Notes: generated by a model not told the origin, from the sequence alone. A stretch of 64,000 bases of DNA from Siphonobacter sp. BAB-5405 (GCF_002872335.1 NZ_NJAG01000007.1:1-64000); one strand, 5' to 3'; shown: positions 1-8,468, numbered from the stretch's first letter. Program-made: numbers and translations.

Positions 1-72
1 CTGAGTTAGAGTAGAAAGCCTCTTCCTCAAAGACGTGATCAATAGTCAGCATCCGTTTAAATTCGTACACTC

Positions 73-1470
73 CTACAATTTACGAGTGAATAGCTTTTCT
101 TGACTTGCGTAACTCTTTCTCGTTTTAAAGAAATAAACCAGGTGCAGCAATAGCATCGTCCCTATTCCTAGTACATACACAATGTTATTAAAACCCTGTT
201 CAAGTTTAGTATGGTTTTTATCAATGGTAAAGTGTCTGAAGAATGTTTTAACCGTAGCTTTTCCATTTCTGAAATAGGTTCCGGAAATATATTGAGGAGA
301 AGCAATCGTTTTACCACTTCTGCTCACGTAGCCAATTCGATTATCCTGTACCACGATAGCTACATCTTCGTAGAAAGGCGATACGTTATCAAATGTAACG
401 GGCACGACAATTTTACCTGTGGAATCCACCACGCCTTTTTTAGTCCCTTCCTGTACAATGGAATAATCGTCTTTAATTGAAAGAATGGAGTCTGCTTTTA
501 AAGGGTAGATAAACTCATTATTTTTCTGAAGTAAGCCCCATTTATTATTTTTCTTCGCCCAAATTTTCGAAGAAGGTGTATGGATGAAATCCTGATAGTG
601 AGGTTTTATTACTTCCTTTCCCGCGATCACATCAACATAACCATACTTATTATGCAGTTTGGTTTTATATAACCCATTCCAGTGGGTTGAAGCAGAGGTG
701 TCAATCAGATCATAGGATAACTTTAATGTTAACTCAGCCTTTTCACCCAAAAGCCCATACTTCCCATTTTTTGCAACTACCTGCTTTGCATTCCAGTCGC
801 CGGGTAGCTCAATAAAATCATAGACTTCAGGGATGAGGTATTCACCCTTGTGATTAATAAAATTATACTGTTGATAATCTAAACGTACATGACAGGTACC
901 ATTTTGAAAATTTGATGAATGATAGGGACTAAATTCTTTCTCAAAGACTCTTCGATTGTTAGCATCAACAAAATATCCTTTGTTATACGTACTATCAACG
1001 ACGTAGACTAATCCTTCTCTAAAATACCAGACATCTCTATATACTAAAGGGATAACTAAATGCCCCGATCTATCTATTAAACCCATCCGGGTCGGCTCCA
1101 ACAGGAAATCAAATCTCCCATCGTGATCAGGATTTCGCTGGACTACTCTTGCAAAACCATCTCTAAACGCCGAAATATCATCGTAGGGTTGCCTGGAAAG
1201 CCTCACGCCTTCTTTAGTATGCAAATAGGTCAGATAGCCTTTTTTAAAGTAAATCGTATCATTCGTTTTCCGAATGACTGGCATGTTGATAATCTTTTTG
1301 CAGATAAACAGATCGTCACTTGCGTAAACCTCGTCATACTGATTAGCCCAATCGGGCAGATTAATAACTCTTTTCCGTTGAGGTATATCATTCGTGGATG
1401 ATGATTGGTATTTTGTCGTTTGACTATAGCTATACGTTGCCATAGCAAGCAATAAAAATAGAATTCGCAT
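73..1470 (-). CDS. WG-repeat protein, exported and membrane-anchored
   Basis: The protein is a run of about eight degenerate WG-type repeats, seen as KYGLLG, KYGYVD, KWGLLQ, KKGVVD, RIGYVS and RMGLID, each followed by a K/GxxVIP-like strand. I chose the internal ATG at 1470 because it starts a clean signal peptide (MRILFLLLAMATYSYSQ); in-frame ATGs at 1497 and 1491 are alternatives. A hydrophobic segment near the C-terminus (VYVLGIGTMLLLHLVYFF) is followed by a basic tail, so the repeats probably sit in the periplasm, anchored by the C-terminus. WG repeats are beta-rich modules thought to mediate protein contacts; no enzyme motif is visible. It is followed on the same strand by nothing within the window. 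Confidence 0.75.
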   Translation of the reverse strand: MRILFLLLAMATYSYSQTTKYQSSSTNDIPQRKRVINLPDWANQYDEVYASDDLFICKKIINMPVIRKTNDTIYFKKGYLTYLHTKEGVRLSRQPYDDISAFRDGFARVVQRNPDHDGRFDFLLEPTRMGLIDRSGHLVIPLVYRDVWYFREGLVYVVDSTYNKGYFVDANNRRVFEKEFSPYHSSNFQNGTCHVRLDYQQYNFINHKGEYLIPEVYDFIELPGDWNAKQVVAKNGKYGLLGEKAELTLKLSYDLIDTSASTHWNGLYKTKLHNKYGYVDVIAGKEVIKPHYQDFIHTPSSKIWAKKNNKWGLLQKNNEFIYPLKADSILSIKDDYSIVQEGTKKGVVDSTGKIVVPVTFDNVSPFYEDVAIVVQDNRIGYVSRSGKTIASPQYISGTYFRNGKATVKTFFRHFTIDKNHTKLEQGFNNIVYVLGIGTMLLLHLVYFFKTRKSYASQEKLFTRKL

Positions 1471-1497
1471 GAATTTAGAAGGCTGTACCATAATCAA

Positions 1498-2002
1498 TCA
1501 TCGGGTTTATTCTAATTAATTACATCAATTGTTTCGCTGAATCGCTAGTCAACTTAGTGAATAATTACCTATAAATTATACCTATCCTGAACTGCATTTA
1601 AAATTGGCAGTGCATCAGAAATGTATATAAAATAAAATCAACCTCATGCTGGAATAAACTTCAGCAGCCGAGCTCATAATTAATCGACTTATGTCTTAGC
1701 AAACCTTTTCTATCAGACTATCACCGAAATCGAGCGTTTACCCAGATAATTCCATTCATTTTCCTGCTTCTAGACCTCCTTGTACGACGTAAAGGTCTTT
1801 TTCAACATCATTTACGCACCTTTGCCCAGCGTTTTGTTTTCCGCTTAGAGTCGTAACCTAGCCGCCTGACTCAAACTTGATTTGAGACGAATAGTTTGCC
1901 CTTATCTGAATAGCGTCGCTAGCTCCGGTAAAGCCCGAGACTAGCCAGGGTTTGTTACTTTAATCCTTTCTTCCAAAGCATAGAAAGAATGACGGTATTC
2001 GC
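1498..2002. other. Gap without a recognisable gene
   Basis: About 500 bases between the WG-repeat gene and the hisS terminator. No ORF with coding character is visible on either strand. The only structure I see is a weak 6-bp hairpin (ctcaaa/tttgag) near 1873-1889. The part next to 1500 presumably carries the promoter of the WG-repeat gene, but I could not pick a convincing one. Confidence 0.4.
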
Positions 2003-2008
2003 CTAAAA

Positions 2009-2042
2009 AAAGAGGGCATCTCCTTTCGGAAATGCCCTCTTT
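2009..2042 (-). terminator. Rho-independent terminator of hisS
   Basis: Eleven-bp stem (aaagagggcat/atgccctcttt) with further pairing of tcc/gga inside the loop. On the minus strand it is followed by a run of T, 16 bases after the hisS stop codon. Confidence 0.85.
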
Positions 2043-2057
2043 CAGTATCAAGTGCTT

Positions 2058-3425
2058 TTACTTCAGTGCATCAATTAAGGCCTCAGCGGTTACTTTCTGC
2101 TGCTCGCCCGTCGTCATATTTTTCAGCGTTAACTGACCAGAGGCGATTTCCTCTGAACCAATGAGTACCACGAAGGGAATTTTCTTTCGGTCGGCGTAAT
2201 CGAGCTGCTTTTTGAGCTTGGACGACTCCGGATACAACTCGGCGTTGATGCCGGCTTGCCGGACTTTTTGTAACAACGGCAGCGAATAGGTTTCGCCCGC
2301 AGCATCGAAATTAGCAAAGAGTACCTTCGTCGTTACGCTCTGATTTTCCGGGAAAAGCTGTAGTTCTTCCATCACGTCGTAAATCCGATCCACGCCCAGT
2401 GAAATCCCTACTCCCGACAGGTTGGGCACCCCAAACGCCGCCGTCAGGTTATCATACCGACCACCACCAGAAATACTACCGATCTGCACGCCGCCTGCTT
2501 TCACCTCAAAAATGGCTCCAGTGTAATAGCTAAGTCCACGGGCCAGCGTAATATCCAGTTGGATTTTTTTGTCCGAAATTCCCATCGTCCGAATCATCCG
2601 CCAGAGCGTTTCCAGCTCCTGCACGCCCTTCATGCCTACCTGCGAATTCTGTAACCAGTCTTTCAGGTTCTCGAAAGTTTCGCGATTCGAAGTCATCGGG
2701 GCAAACAGCGGTTGTAGCTTCTTAATGGAGGCATCCGAAAGGCCTTTCTCGCTTAGCTCCTCCTCTACCTTTTCCTTCCCGACTTTATCAAGTTTGTCGA
2801 TGGCTACAAACAGAGCAGCTTCTTTACCGGCCACCCCAATTACCTCGGCAATCCCGCTGAGAATCTTCCGGTTATTGATTTTGATCGTGAAATCGTTAAT
2901 CGACAATCCGGCGAAAATTTCGTGTAACATTGCTACGATTTCCGTTTCGCACAACAGGGAATCCGTACCTACAATATCCGCATCGCACTGATAGAATTCG
3001 CGGTACCGGCCTTTCTGGGGCCGATCCGCCCGCCAAACGGGTTGCAACTGGTAGCGTTTAAAGGGAAACGTCAGCTCTCCCCGGTTCATCACGACATAGC
3101 GGGCAAACGGTACGGTGAGATCGTAGCGAAGCCCTTTTTCGGCGATTTTAGGCGTCAGTTTTTTGTATCCTTCCTCCACATCAGCCGTTTCAATTTTATC
3201 CAGGAAATTACCGGAATTCAGGACTTTGAAGAGTAACTGATCCCCTTCTTCACCGTATTTACCCATCAGTACCGACAGGTTTTCCAGCGTGGGCGTTTCG
3301 AGGGGTTGAAATCCATATTTCTGGAACGTGCGGCGGATGGTATCGAAAATGAAGTTTCGTTTCACCATTTGCTCCGGACCGAAGTCACGGGTGCCGCGGG
3401 GTAAGCTTGGTTTTTGTATACTCAT
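2058..3425 (-). CDS. hisS: Histidine--tRNA ligase
   Basis: Class II aminoacyl-tRNA synthetase that charges tRNA-His with histidine in the cytoplasm. The 455 residues match the usual family size. Visible motifs are the N-terminal PRGTRDF (residues 9-15), the motif 2 region with RADRPQKGRYREFYQCD around residues 133-149, and the histidine-specific LARGLSYYTGAIFE around 295-308, followed by an anticodon-binding domain from about 365. The gene is monocistronic, with its own terminator downstream. A -7-like box on the minus strand (CAAAAATA on plus, 3488-3495) lies 62 bases before the start; no matching -33 TTG is visible at the usual spacing. Confidence 0.97.
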   Translation of the reverse strand: MSIQKPSLPRGTRDFGPEQMVKRNFIFDTIRRTFQKYGFQPLETPTLENLSVLMGKYGEEGDQLLFKVLNSGNFLDKIETADVEEGYKKLTPKIAEKGLRYDLTVPFARYVVMNRGELTFPFKRYQLQPVWRADRPQKGRYREFYQCDADIVGTDSLLCETEIVAMLHEIFAGLSINDFTIKINNRKILSGIAEVIGVAGKEAALFVAIDKLDKVGKEKVEEELSEKGLSDASIKKLQPLFAPMTSNRETFENLKDWLQNSQVGMKGVQELETLWRMIRTMGISDKKIQLDITLARGLSYYTGAIFEVKAGGVQIGSISGGGRYDNLTAAFGVPNLSGVGISLGVDRIYDVMEELQLFPENQSVTTKVLFANFDAAGETYSLPLLQKVRQAGINAELYPESSKLKKQLDYADRKKIPFVVLIGSEEIASGQLTLKNMTTGEQQKVTAEALIDALK

Positions 3426-3559
3426 GATCTATGTTTCACAGGAGTGGGGATTTGCTCTCCTGAAGGGCTCTGGTTCATTTTAGACCACAAAAATAGCATT
3501 CAAAGCCCGAAGCGAGGGGGATTCATTTAAAATTCCTTTATTTTTAAACGCCCCATTAC

Positions 3560-3589
3560 TTGATTTGTGCGGAAAAACAAGTAGTTTTG
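3560..3589 (+). promoter_or_regulatory. Bacteroidota-type promoter of the 48-residue gene
   Basis: TTG at 3560-3562, a 19-base spacer and TAGTTTTG at 3582-3589. This matches the Bacteroidota primary sigma factor consensus (TTTG / TAnnTTTG, spacer about 19). It predicts transcription from about 3596, leaving a leader of roughly 80 bases before the ATG at 3677. Confidence 0.6.
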
Positions 3590-3676
3590 CGGTTCATTTT
3601 GAGGTTCTGAGTATGAGTATCTGGTATTCCTGGATTACTCGAATCGGTGACCAGTCATACCAAACTGAACAAAATC

Positions 3677-3823
3677 ATGGGTGTATCACAACTGAAGCGT
3701 AAAGACCGCAGAAACAAGTCTATCGCTAACAACCGCATCACTACGATCAAACGCCTCTCACTGAAGCCGACGATCAAGAAAGTAGATGTTGAAGCCATCA
3801 AAGCTTCTTTCGAACAGAAATAA
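3677..3823 (+). CDS. Small basic protein of unknown function, 48 residues
   Basis: An ATG-started ORF of 49 codons. The product begins MGVSQLKRKDRRNK and ends IKASFEQK. Roughly a quarter of the residues are Lys or Arg, mostly in the first 37 positions, and the C-terminus is more acidic and helical. The gene has a well-formed promoter (3560-3589) and a strong terminator (3873-3902), so it looks like an independent transcription unit. The A-rich leader just before the ATG (caaaatc) is typical of Bacteroidota starts. The composition suggests RNA or ribosome binding, but I recognise no family and this is inference. It is not bTHX or bS20 by eye. Confidence 0.7.
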   Translation: MGVSQLKRKDRRNKSIANNRITTIKRLSLKPTIKKVDVEAIKASFEQK

Positions 3824-3872
3824 TTGGCAGTTCGGGCATTCTTGCCTATTCTGCCTTTCTATTGATGCATTG

Positions 3873-3902
3873 AAACCCCGCTAAATGGATTTAGCGGGGT
3901 TT
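3873..3902 (+). terminator. Strong terminator after the 48-residue gene
   Basis: Perfect 13-bp stem (aaaccccgctaaa/tttagcggggttt) with a 4-base loop, followed on the plus strand by a T/C-rich tract. The stop codon of the converging gene (3881-3883) lies inside the left arm. Confidence 0.88.
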
Positions 3903-4285
3903 TCTTTTTCCTTCTCTTTGTGGGATTTCTCCTCTTTAGGCTTTTGCTTTTTAGCCGCCGCTTCTTTCCGATGAGCCAGCTCCCGGCGATTTTTCCGAAA
4001 AAACCGACGCATTTCCTTCCGCGTATCTACCCGTACCCGCATTTGCAGGGCATTGCCGTACATAATCATTCCGCCAACCACGAGGGCAATCGCGTAAATG
4101 CCCAGAAGAAACCAGCGATTAAAGACTTCGTTGGTGGACTCTAGCCATACGGCTTTCGCCAGCACAATGATGCCGTACACAAATACAATCAGGCTCACAA
4201 TCGATAACAGCGTGGATTTGGTCTGCAAACTCATGCGTTTAACGATCTTCCGGCCCGGAGCTTTTTTATATTCAACAATTTTCAT
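3881..4285 (-). CDS. Two-helix membrane protein, lysine-rich tail
   Basis: The chosen start is the ATG at 4285 (MKIVEYKKAPGRK); an upstream ATG at 4312 would add nine residues. The product has two transmembrane segments, STLLSIVSLIVFVYGIIVLA and WFLLGIYAIALVVGGMIMYG. These are followed by a long charged cytoplasmic tail rich in Lys, Glu and Arg (RRFFRKNRRELAHRK and repeated KEK). I do not recognise a named family and no catalytic motif is visible. It converges on the 48-residue gene and shares its terminator hairpin. Confidence 0.65.
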   Translation of the reverse strand: MKIVEYKKAPGRKIVKRMSLQTKSTLLSIVSLIVFVYGIIVLAKAVWLESTNEVFNRWFLLGIYAIALVVGGMIMYGNALQMRVRVDTRKEMRRFFRKNRRELAHRKEAAAKKQKPKEEKSHKEKEKENPAKSI

Positions 4286-4452
4286 AGTTCGTACAGGTTC
4301 TTTAAAATACAACCCTGAAAAGAGCCGTATAGTTTGGGGGGTGAAGTACTAGAATTACGCTAAAAAATCCTTTTTTTTCAAAAAGTAGCTGTACACCCGC
4401 TAACATCACGTAATTTTCAGTCGCAATCTTACTTTCAAATTTGATATTACCA

Positions 4453-5229
4453 ATGCAGATCGCTCAAAAGCTAACTCTCACGCTGTGCTTATCAGTCGCA
4501 GCACTGGGCTTTACCTCGGCTCAGGACCAACGAGCTGTCAAGAAAAACTATCTCGTTAAACCGGAAGAAACGGAATTCTGGGATCCCGAAATCCCAACGG
4601 TTACGCCCGGTCAGTCCTATGGCCTGCCCCCCTCGGATGCCATCATTCTCTTTGATGGTAAAAACCTCGACAACTGGGTTACCGTAAAAGACGGCAGTCC
4701 TGCCAAATGGGAAGTGAAAGACGGAGCCTTCTCGGTGGTGAAAGGAGCGGGTAACATTTCAACCAAGCAGGATTTCCAGGATTATCAATTGCACATCGAG
4801 TGGCGTTCGCCCAATGAGCCTGAGACGCTGAAGAGTCAGGGTAAAGGGAACAGCGGTATTTTCATGCAGGGTATGTACGAAGTACAGGTACTCAACAGCT
4901 ACAAGAACCGATCGTACCGTAACGGTCAGGCCGGATCGATCTACAAACAAACGCCCCCGATGATCAACCCCATTCGTCCGATGGGTGAATGGAATACGTA
5001 CGATATCATCTATACGGCTCCCCGCTTTAACCAGAATGGTGGTGTGGAAACGCCTCCGTACGTAACGGTTATTTTCAACGGAGTCATCGTTCAGAACCAT
5101 ACCAAGATTCAGGGTTCAACGGAGTACATCGGTGCTCCGAAAAACGTTCCCCACGGTAAAGGCCCAATCAGTTTACAGGACCACGGCAATGCGGTAAGCT
5201 TCCGTAACGTCTGGATTCGCGAACTGTAA
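4453..5229 (+). CDS. DUF1080 (3-keto-disaccharide hydrolase family) exported protein
   Basis: Secreted protein of about 258 residues. I start it at the ATG at 4453, where MQIAQKLTLTLCLSVAALGF followed by TSAQ makes a standard signal peptide; the ORF also has an ATG four codons upstream. The DUF1080 signature is clear: LFDGKNLDNWV near residue 70, then WEVKDGAFSVV, LHIEWRSP, GNSGIFMQGMYEVQVLNS and a C-terminal ISLQDHGNAVSFRNVWIREL. The fold is a concanavalin-like lectin/glucanase sandwich, and several members act on sugars, including 3-keto-glycosides. The exact substrate here cannot be read from sequence. It stands alone between a minus-strand gene and an inverted repeat. Confidence 0.85.
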   Translation: MQIAQKLTLTLCLSVAALGFTSAQDQRAVKKNYLVKPEETEFWDPEIPTVTPGQSYGLPPSDAIILFDGKNLDNWVTVKDGSPAKWEVKDGAFSVVKGAGNISTKQDFQDYQLHIEWRSPNEPETLKSQGKGNSGIFMQGMYEVQVLNSYKNRSYRNGQAGSIYKQTPPMINPIRPMGEWNTYDIIYTAPRFNQNGGVETPPYVTVIFNGVIVQNHTKIQGSTEYIGAPKNVPHGKGPISLQDHGNAVSFRNVWIREL

Positions 5230-5251
5230 GCGACTACCGCGGACAACCTTG

Positions 5252-5329
5252 AGAGGACAGATTATAGAGAATAGGCATTAGATTCTGGAAAGTCAGCGTC
5301 TGATGGCTCTGCTCTATAATCTGTCCTCT
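5252..5329. repeat. 18-bp perfect inverted repeat with 42-base spacer
   Basis: agaggacagattatagag at 5252-5269 is perfectly inverted at 5312-5329. The spacer has no ORF, and there is no T run after the right arm. It lies between the DUF1080 gene and the methyltransferase gene. It may be a small non-autonomous element or an mRNA hairpin. Confidence 0.8.
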
Positions 5330-5333
5330 TCGA

Positions 5334-5363
5334 TTTAAATCTGTCCGCCGCCGTTTATCTTTG
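5334..5363 (+). promoter_or_regulatory. Probable promoter of the methyltransferase gene
   Basis: TATCTTTG at 5356-5363 is a perfect -7 box. A degenerate TTT (instead of TTG) lies at 5334-5336 with the expected 19-base spacer. The start codon is 27 bases downstream. Confidence 0.4.
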
Positions 5364-5389
5364 TCGCTTATTCCGTAATCTTTACTCCA

Positions 5390-6154
5390 GTGAAGCGTCT
5401 CATTTCCTTTATTCTTCGTACGGTTCCCCGGCCCGTTTTGCAACGGGTGAGTTATATTCCCCTGAAAATCACGGCGTTTTTCCTGAAAGGTACCGATAAA
5501 GAATGTCCCGTTTGTGGCCAGACGTTTCGGCGGTTTCTCCCCTACGGCCGTTTGCAGTCGCGGGCCAATGCCCTGTGTCCCAACTGCCTGGCTCTGGAAC
5601 GGCATCGGCTGATGTACCTGTATCTACAGGAACGAACCGACTTTTTCAAAGGGAAAAAACGGGTACTGCACGTCGCTCCGGAGCACTGCTTCATGGAACG
5701 CTTCGAGAAAATACACGGTGAAGGATACATCACCGCCGACATCGAAAGTCCGCTGGCGAAAGTCAAAATGGACATTCACCAGATTCCTTTCCCTGACAAT
5801 AGCTTTGATGTTGCGTTTTGTAATCACGTGCTCGAACACGTGGACGACTATCATCAGGCAACCCGCGAACTACACCGCGTGCTGAAACCCGGCGGCTGGG
5901 CGATTATCCAGTCACCGCAGGACTGGTCGAAACCGCATACGTTCGAAGATCCTACCATCACCGACCCGAAAGAACGGGAACGTATTTTCTGGCAAAATGA
6001 CCACCTCCGCCTGTTCGGACAGGATTATGGTCAGGAGCTAGCCAAGGGTGGATTCAAGGTTACTGAAGACCGCTTTGTATTGGAAATGCCTCGCGAACGG
6101 GTAGAACGGTACGCCCTGCCGAGTAAGGAGATTATTTATTATTGTCAGAAGTAA
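5390..6154 (+). CDS. SAM-dependent methyltransferase with N-terminal zinc ribbon
   Basis: The 254-residue protein has two parts. Residues about 40-75 carry two CxxC pairs (ECPVCG and LCPNC) that should bind one zinc ion. A class I Rossmann methyltransferase follows: VLHVAPEH as the glycine-loop strand, DIHQIPFPDNSFDVAFCNHV as motifs II-IV, and HRVLKPGGW as the motif after strand 5. This matches Methyltransf_11 proteins that often sit near polysaccharide or lipid genes. The methyl acceptor is unknown. The start could be GTG or ATG variants; the listed one gives MKRLISFILRTVPRP-like codons in frame. It stands alone, 52 bases before pepP. Confidence 0.8.
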   Translation: MKRLISFILRTVPRPVLQRVSYIPLKITAFFLKGTDKECPVCGQTFRRFLPYGRLQSRANALCPNCLALERHRLMYLYLQERTDFFKGKKRVLHVAPEHCFMERFEKIHGEGYITADIESPLAKVKMDIHQIPFPDNSFDVAFCNHVLEHVDDYHQATRELHRVLKPGGWAIIQSPQDWSKPHTFEDPTITDPKERERIFWQNDHLRLFGQDYGQELAKGGFKVTEDRFVLEMPRERVERYALPSKEIIYYCQK

Positions 6155-6206
6155 ACTTTAGACTACCCCGGGTATCCGTATCATACCCGTAAACAACCTG
6201 AAAAGT

Positions 6207-7496
6207 ATGAAGTACCATCCGATTCCGAATACTCTATTTGCCAAGAACCGGCAACGGCTTAGTACCCTGCTGAAGCCCAAGTCGATCGCCATTCTTCATT
6301 CCAATGACGTACTACCGACCAACGCCGATGGTACGTTGCGGTTCCGTCAGAACAATGATCTCTTTTACGTATCGGGTATCGATCAGGAAGAAAGTATCGT
6401 CGTACTGTTTCCGGATGCTCCCGACGAAAAACACCGTGAGATTCTGTTCCTGCGGGAAACGAACGAACACATTGCCGTTTGGGAAGGCTACAAATACACC
6501 AAAGAACACGCTCGGGAAGTATCGGGCATTCAGACCGTATACTGGACCCGGCAATTCGACAGCATTCTCCGCACGCTCATTTTCGAAGCCGAACATATTT
6601 ACCTGAATACCAATGAACATACGCGGGCTGACATCATCGTGGAAAGCCGCGATGCCCGATTCATCAAGCAGTATCAGGAACGCTTCCCTTTACACCAATT
6701 CGAGCGGCTGGCTCCGCTGATGCACAATCTGCGGGCCATCAAACAAAGCGAAGAAATTCCCTTGTTGCAGGAAGCCATGCGGATTACGGAAGACGGCTTC
6801 CGTCGTTTGCTGAAGTTTGTCAAACCGGGTGTTTGGGAGTACGAAATCGAGGCTGAACTCCTGCACGAATTTGTTCGCCAACGCTCGAAAGGGTTTGCGT
6901 ACGAACCCATCATTGCGACGGGAGCGAATGCCTGCGTATTGCACTACCTCTCCAATGACCAGCAGTGCCAGGCCGGCGAAGTCATTCTGCTGGACGTGGC
7001 AGCCGAATACGCCAATTACAACGCCGACCTGACTCGCTCGATCCCCGTATCGGGCCGTTACACGCCCCGGCAACGGGAGGTATACGAGGCGGTACACCGC
7101 GTGATGAAGGAAGCAACGGCTATGCTCGTACCCGGTAACTTATGGGATGAGTACCACAAGGAAGTCGGCAAGATCATGGAAAGCGAGCTGAAAGGCCTCG
7201 GACTCATCACCCAGCACGATATTGACCACCAGGACCCCGACTGGCCCGCGTACAAAAAGTACTTCATGCACGGCACTTCCCACTTCCTCGGACTGGACGT
7301 GCACGATGTAGGCAGCAAATACCGACGCTTCGAAGCGGGCATGGTATTCACCTGTGAGCCAGGCATTTATATTCCGGAAGAAAAACTGGGTATTCGTCTG
7401 GAAAACAATATCTTGATTACCGAAACGGGTAATATTGATATGATGGCAAACATTCCAGTGGACGCCGATGAAATTGAAGCGTTGATGAACGCTTAA
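6207..7496 (+). CDS. pepP: Xaa-Pro aminopeptidase (M24B family)
   Basis: Cytoplasmic metallopeptidase that removes an N-terminal residue preceding proline. The 429 residues contain the aminopeptidase P N-terminal domain (about 1-130) and a pita-bread catalytic domain. The five metal ligands are visible: Asp in LLDVAAEYANYNADLTR (two), His in HGTSHFLGLDVHD, Glu in CEPGIYI and Glu in RLENNIL. Length and order match bacterial PepP. It ends just before a strong terminator. Confidence 0.93.
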   Translation: MKYHPIPNTLFAKNRQRLSTLLKPKSIAILHSNDVLPTNADGTLRFRQNNDLFYVSGIDQEESIVVLFPDAPDEKHREILFLRETNEHIAVWEGYKYTKEHAREVSGIQTVYWTRQFDSILRTLIFEAEHIYLNTNEHTRADIIVESRDARFIKQYQERFPLHQFERLAPLMHNLRAIKQSEEIPLLQEAMRITEDGFRRLLKFVKPGVWEYEIEAELLHEFVRQRSKGFAYEPIIATGANACVLHYLSNDQQCQAGEVILLDVAAEYANYNADLTRSIPVSGRYTPRQREVYEAVHRVMKEATAMLVPGNLWDEYHKEVGKIMESELKGLGLITQHDIDHQDPDWPAYKKYFMHGTSHFLGLDVHDVGSKYRRFEAGMVFTCEPGIYIPEEKLGIRLENNILITETGNIDMMANIPVDADEIEALMNA

Positions 7497-7498
7497 CC

Positions 7499-7528
7499 AA
7501 AAAAGGGAGCCGAAACGCTCCCTTTTTT
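7499..7528 (+). terminator. Terminator of pepP
   Basis: Twelve-bp perfect stem (aaaaaagggagc/gctccctttttt) with a 6-base loop and T run, starting two bases after the pepP stop codon. Confidence 0.9.
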
Positions 7529-7536
7529 GATGTTTT

Positions 7537-7854
7537 CCAGGGGTGCAACCCCTGGCTATTGGTATTGAACCCGGAACGTGATCTACCATTCAGATTCCTG
7601 TTCATCCTTCGGGTAAGTACCCAACCCCGGAGAGGGATTCAATATTCATAAACCTGTATGCAATGTGGGGTACCGCAATCGATCAAACGTATCCGTAGTT
7701 CCAACCCGGTAGGCACAGCCTACCCACTCAAAAAGTCCGTAGCGAATGCTACGGACAACCCGCCCCGTTGATACTATCGAATTACATACAGTGACGTTCT
7801 ATGAGAGACTAGGTGTTGAAATTTCCCACTGGTGCAGGTTTCTTAACCTGCACC
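7537..7854. repeat. Cluster of short hairpins (composite intergenic repeat)
   Basis: This gap between convergent genes has no gene but at least four hairpins: ccaggggt/acccctgg (7537-7555), ggtaggc/gcctacc (7708-7724), gtccgtagc/gctacggac (7735-7756) and ggtgcaggtt/aacctgcacc (7831-7854). On the minus strand, about 7635-7675 reads cacattgcatacaggtttat, resembling cgcattgcatacgggctatt at 39418-39440. The ctggtgcaggtt word recurs at 39325 and 39488. It therefore belongs to the same repeat family as 39283-39510. Confidence 0.7.
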
Positions 7855-7943
7855 CGTTTCTCCTTACTTCATCACACCCTTCCCTACCGAAGACTCAACT
7901 CCAAGAAGTTCAACAAACAGAGCTTCGTTGCCATGTGGGCGTG

Positions 7944-8468
7944 CTATGCACCTTTCTTACTCTGCATTTCCTTCCGCATCTCCAGCACTTCTTCCAGCAG
8001 ACAATTCATTTTCTCATGCAACTGCTGAATTTCAATTTCCGCTTTCAAATTAATGGCGTAATCGTTGCGGGCCCGTTCGCGGTCCTTGGCTTCCTGCCGA
8101 TTCTGACTCATCATAATAATGGGTGCCTGAATAGCTGCCAGGCAGGACAAAATCAGATTGAGCAAAATGAAGGGATACGGATCAAACGGTTTTTGCCACA
8201 AAAACAGGCTGTTGACGATAATCCAGAGCAAAAGAAAGCTCATAAATCCAATGATAAACTTCCAGCTTCCCCCAAATTCGGCCACGCGGTCAGCCATTTT
8301 GTTGCCCCAGCTTTCTTCGCTTTCCGCTTCCGTAGCCGCTACCGTTTGCGTAATCAGCGACTCATCCCCTAGCGTTTGCTGTACCAGTTGCTGCATCTCC
8401 AGCAATCGCTGATTCGAGGCAGCATCTGTCAGTTTCCAGTTCTGTAAATGCCGATGCGACTTATTCAT
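7944..8468 (-). CDS. DUF1003 membrane protein
   Basis: The product has 174 residues: an N-terminal soluble part, the DUF1003 core with MADRVAEFGGSWKFIIGF, two transmembrane helices (about residues 70-88 and 103-124) separated by the conserved FDPYPFILLNLILSCLAAIQ-type segment, then PIIMMSQNRQEAKDR and a C-terminal coiled coil. The family is widespread and has no settled biochemical role. It converges on pepP across the repeat cluster and starts 43 bases from the PBP4 stop codon, so it may be co-transcribed with that gene. Confidence 0.88.
   Translation of the reverse strand: MNKSHRHLQNWKLTDAASNQRLLEMQQLVQQTLGDESLITQTVAATEAESEESWGNKMADRVAEFGGSWKFIIGFMSFLLLWIIVNSLFLWQKPFDPYPFILLNLILSCLAAIQAPIIMMSQNRQEAKDRERARNDYAINLKAEIEIQQLHEKMNCLLEEVLEMRKEMQSKKGA

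Noticed and set aside
5234-5605. 123-codon minus-strand frame before and over the methyltransferase gene
   Set aside because: It runs through the inverted repeat and the antisense of the zinc-ribbon region; no credible protein features.
7746-8372. 208-codon open frame on the plus strand
   Set aside because: It overlaps the repeat cluster and the antisense of the DUF1003 gene; composition is that of reversed coding sequence.
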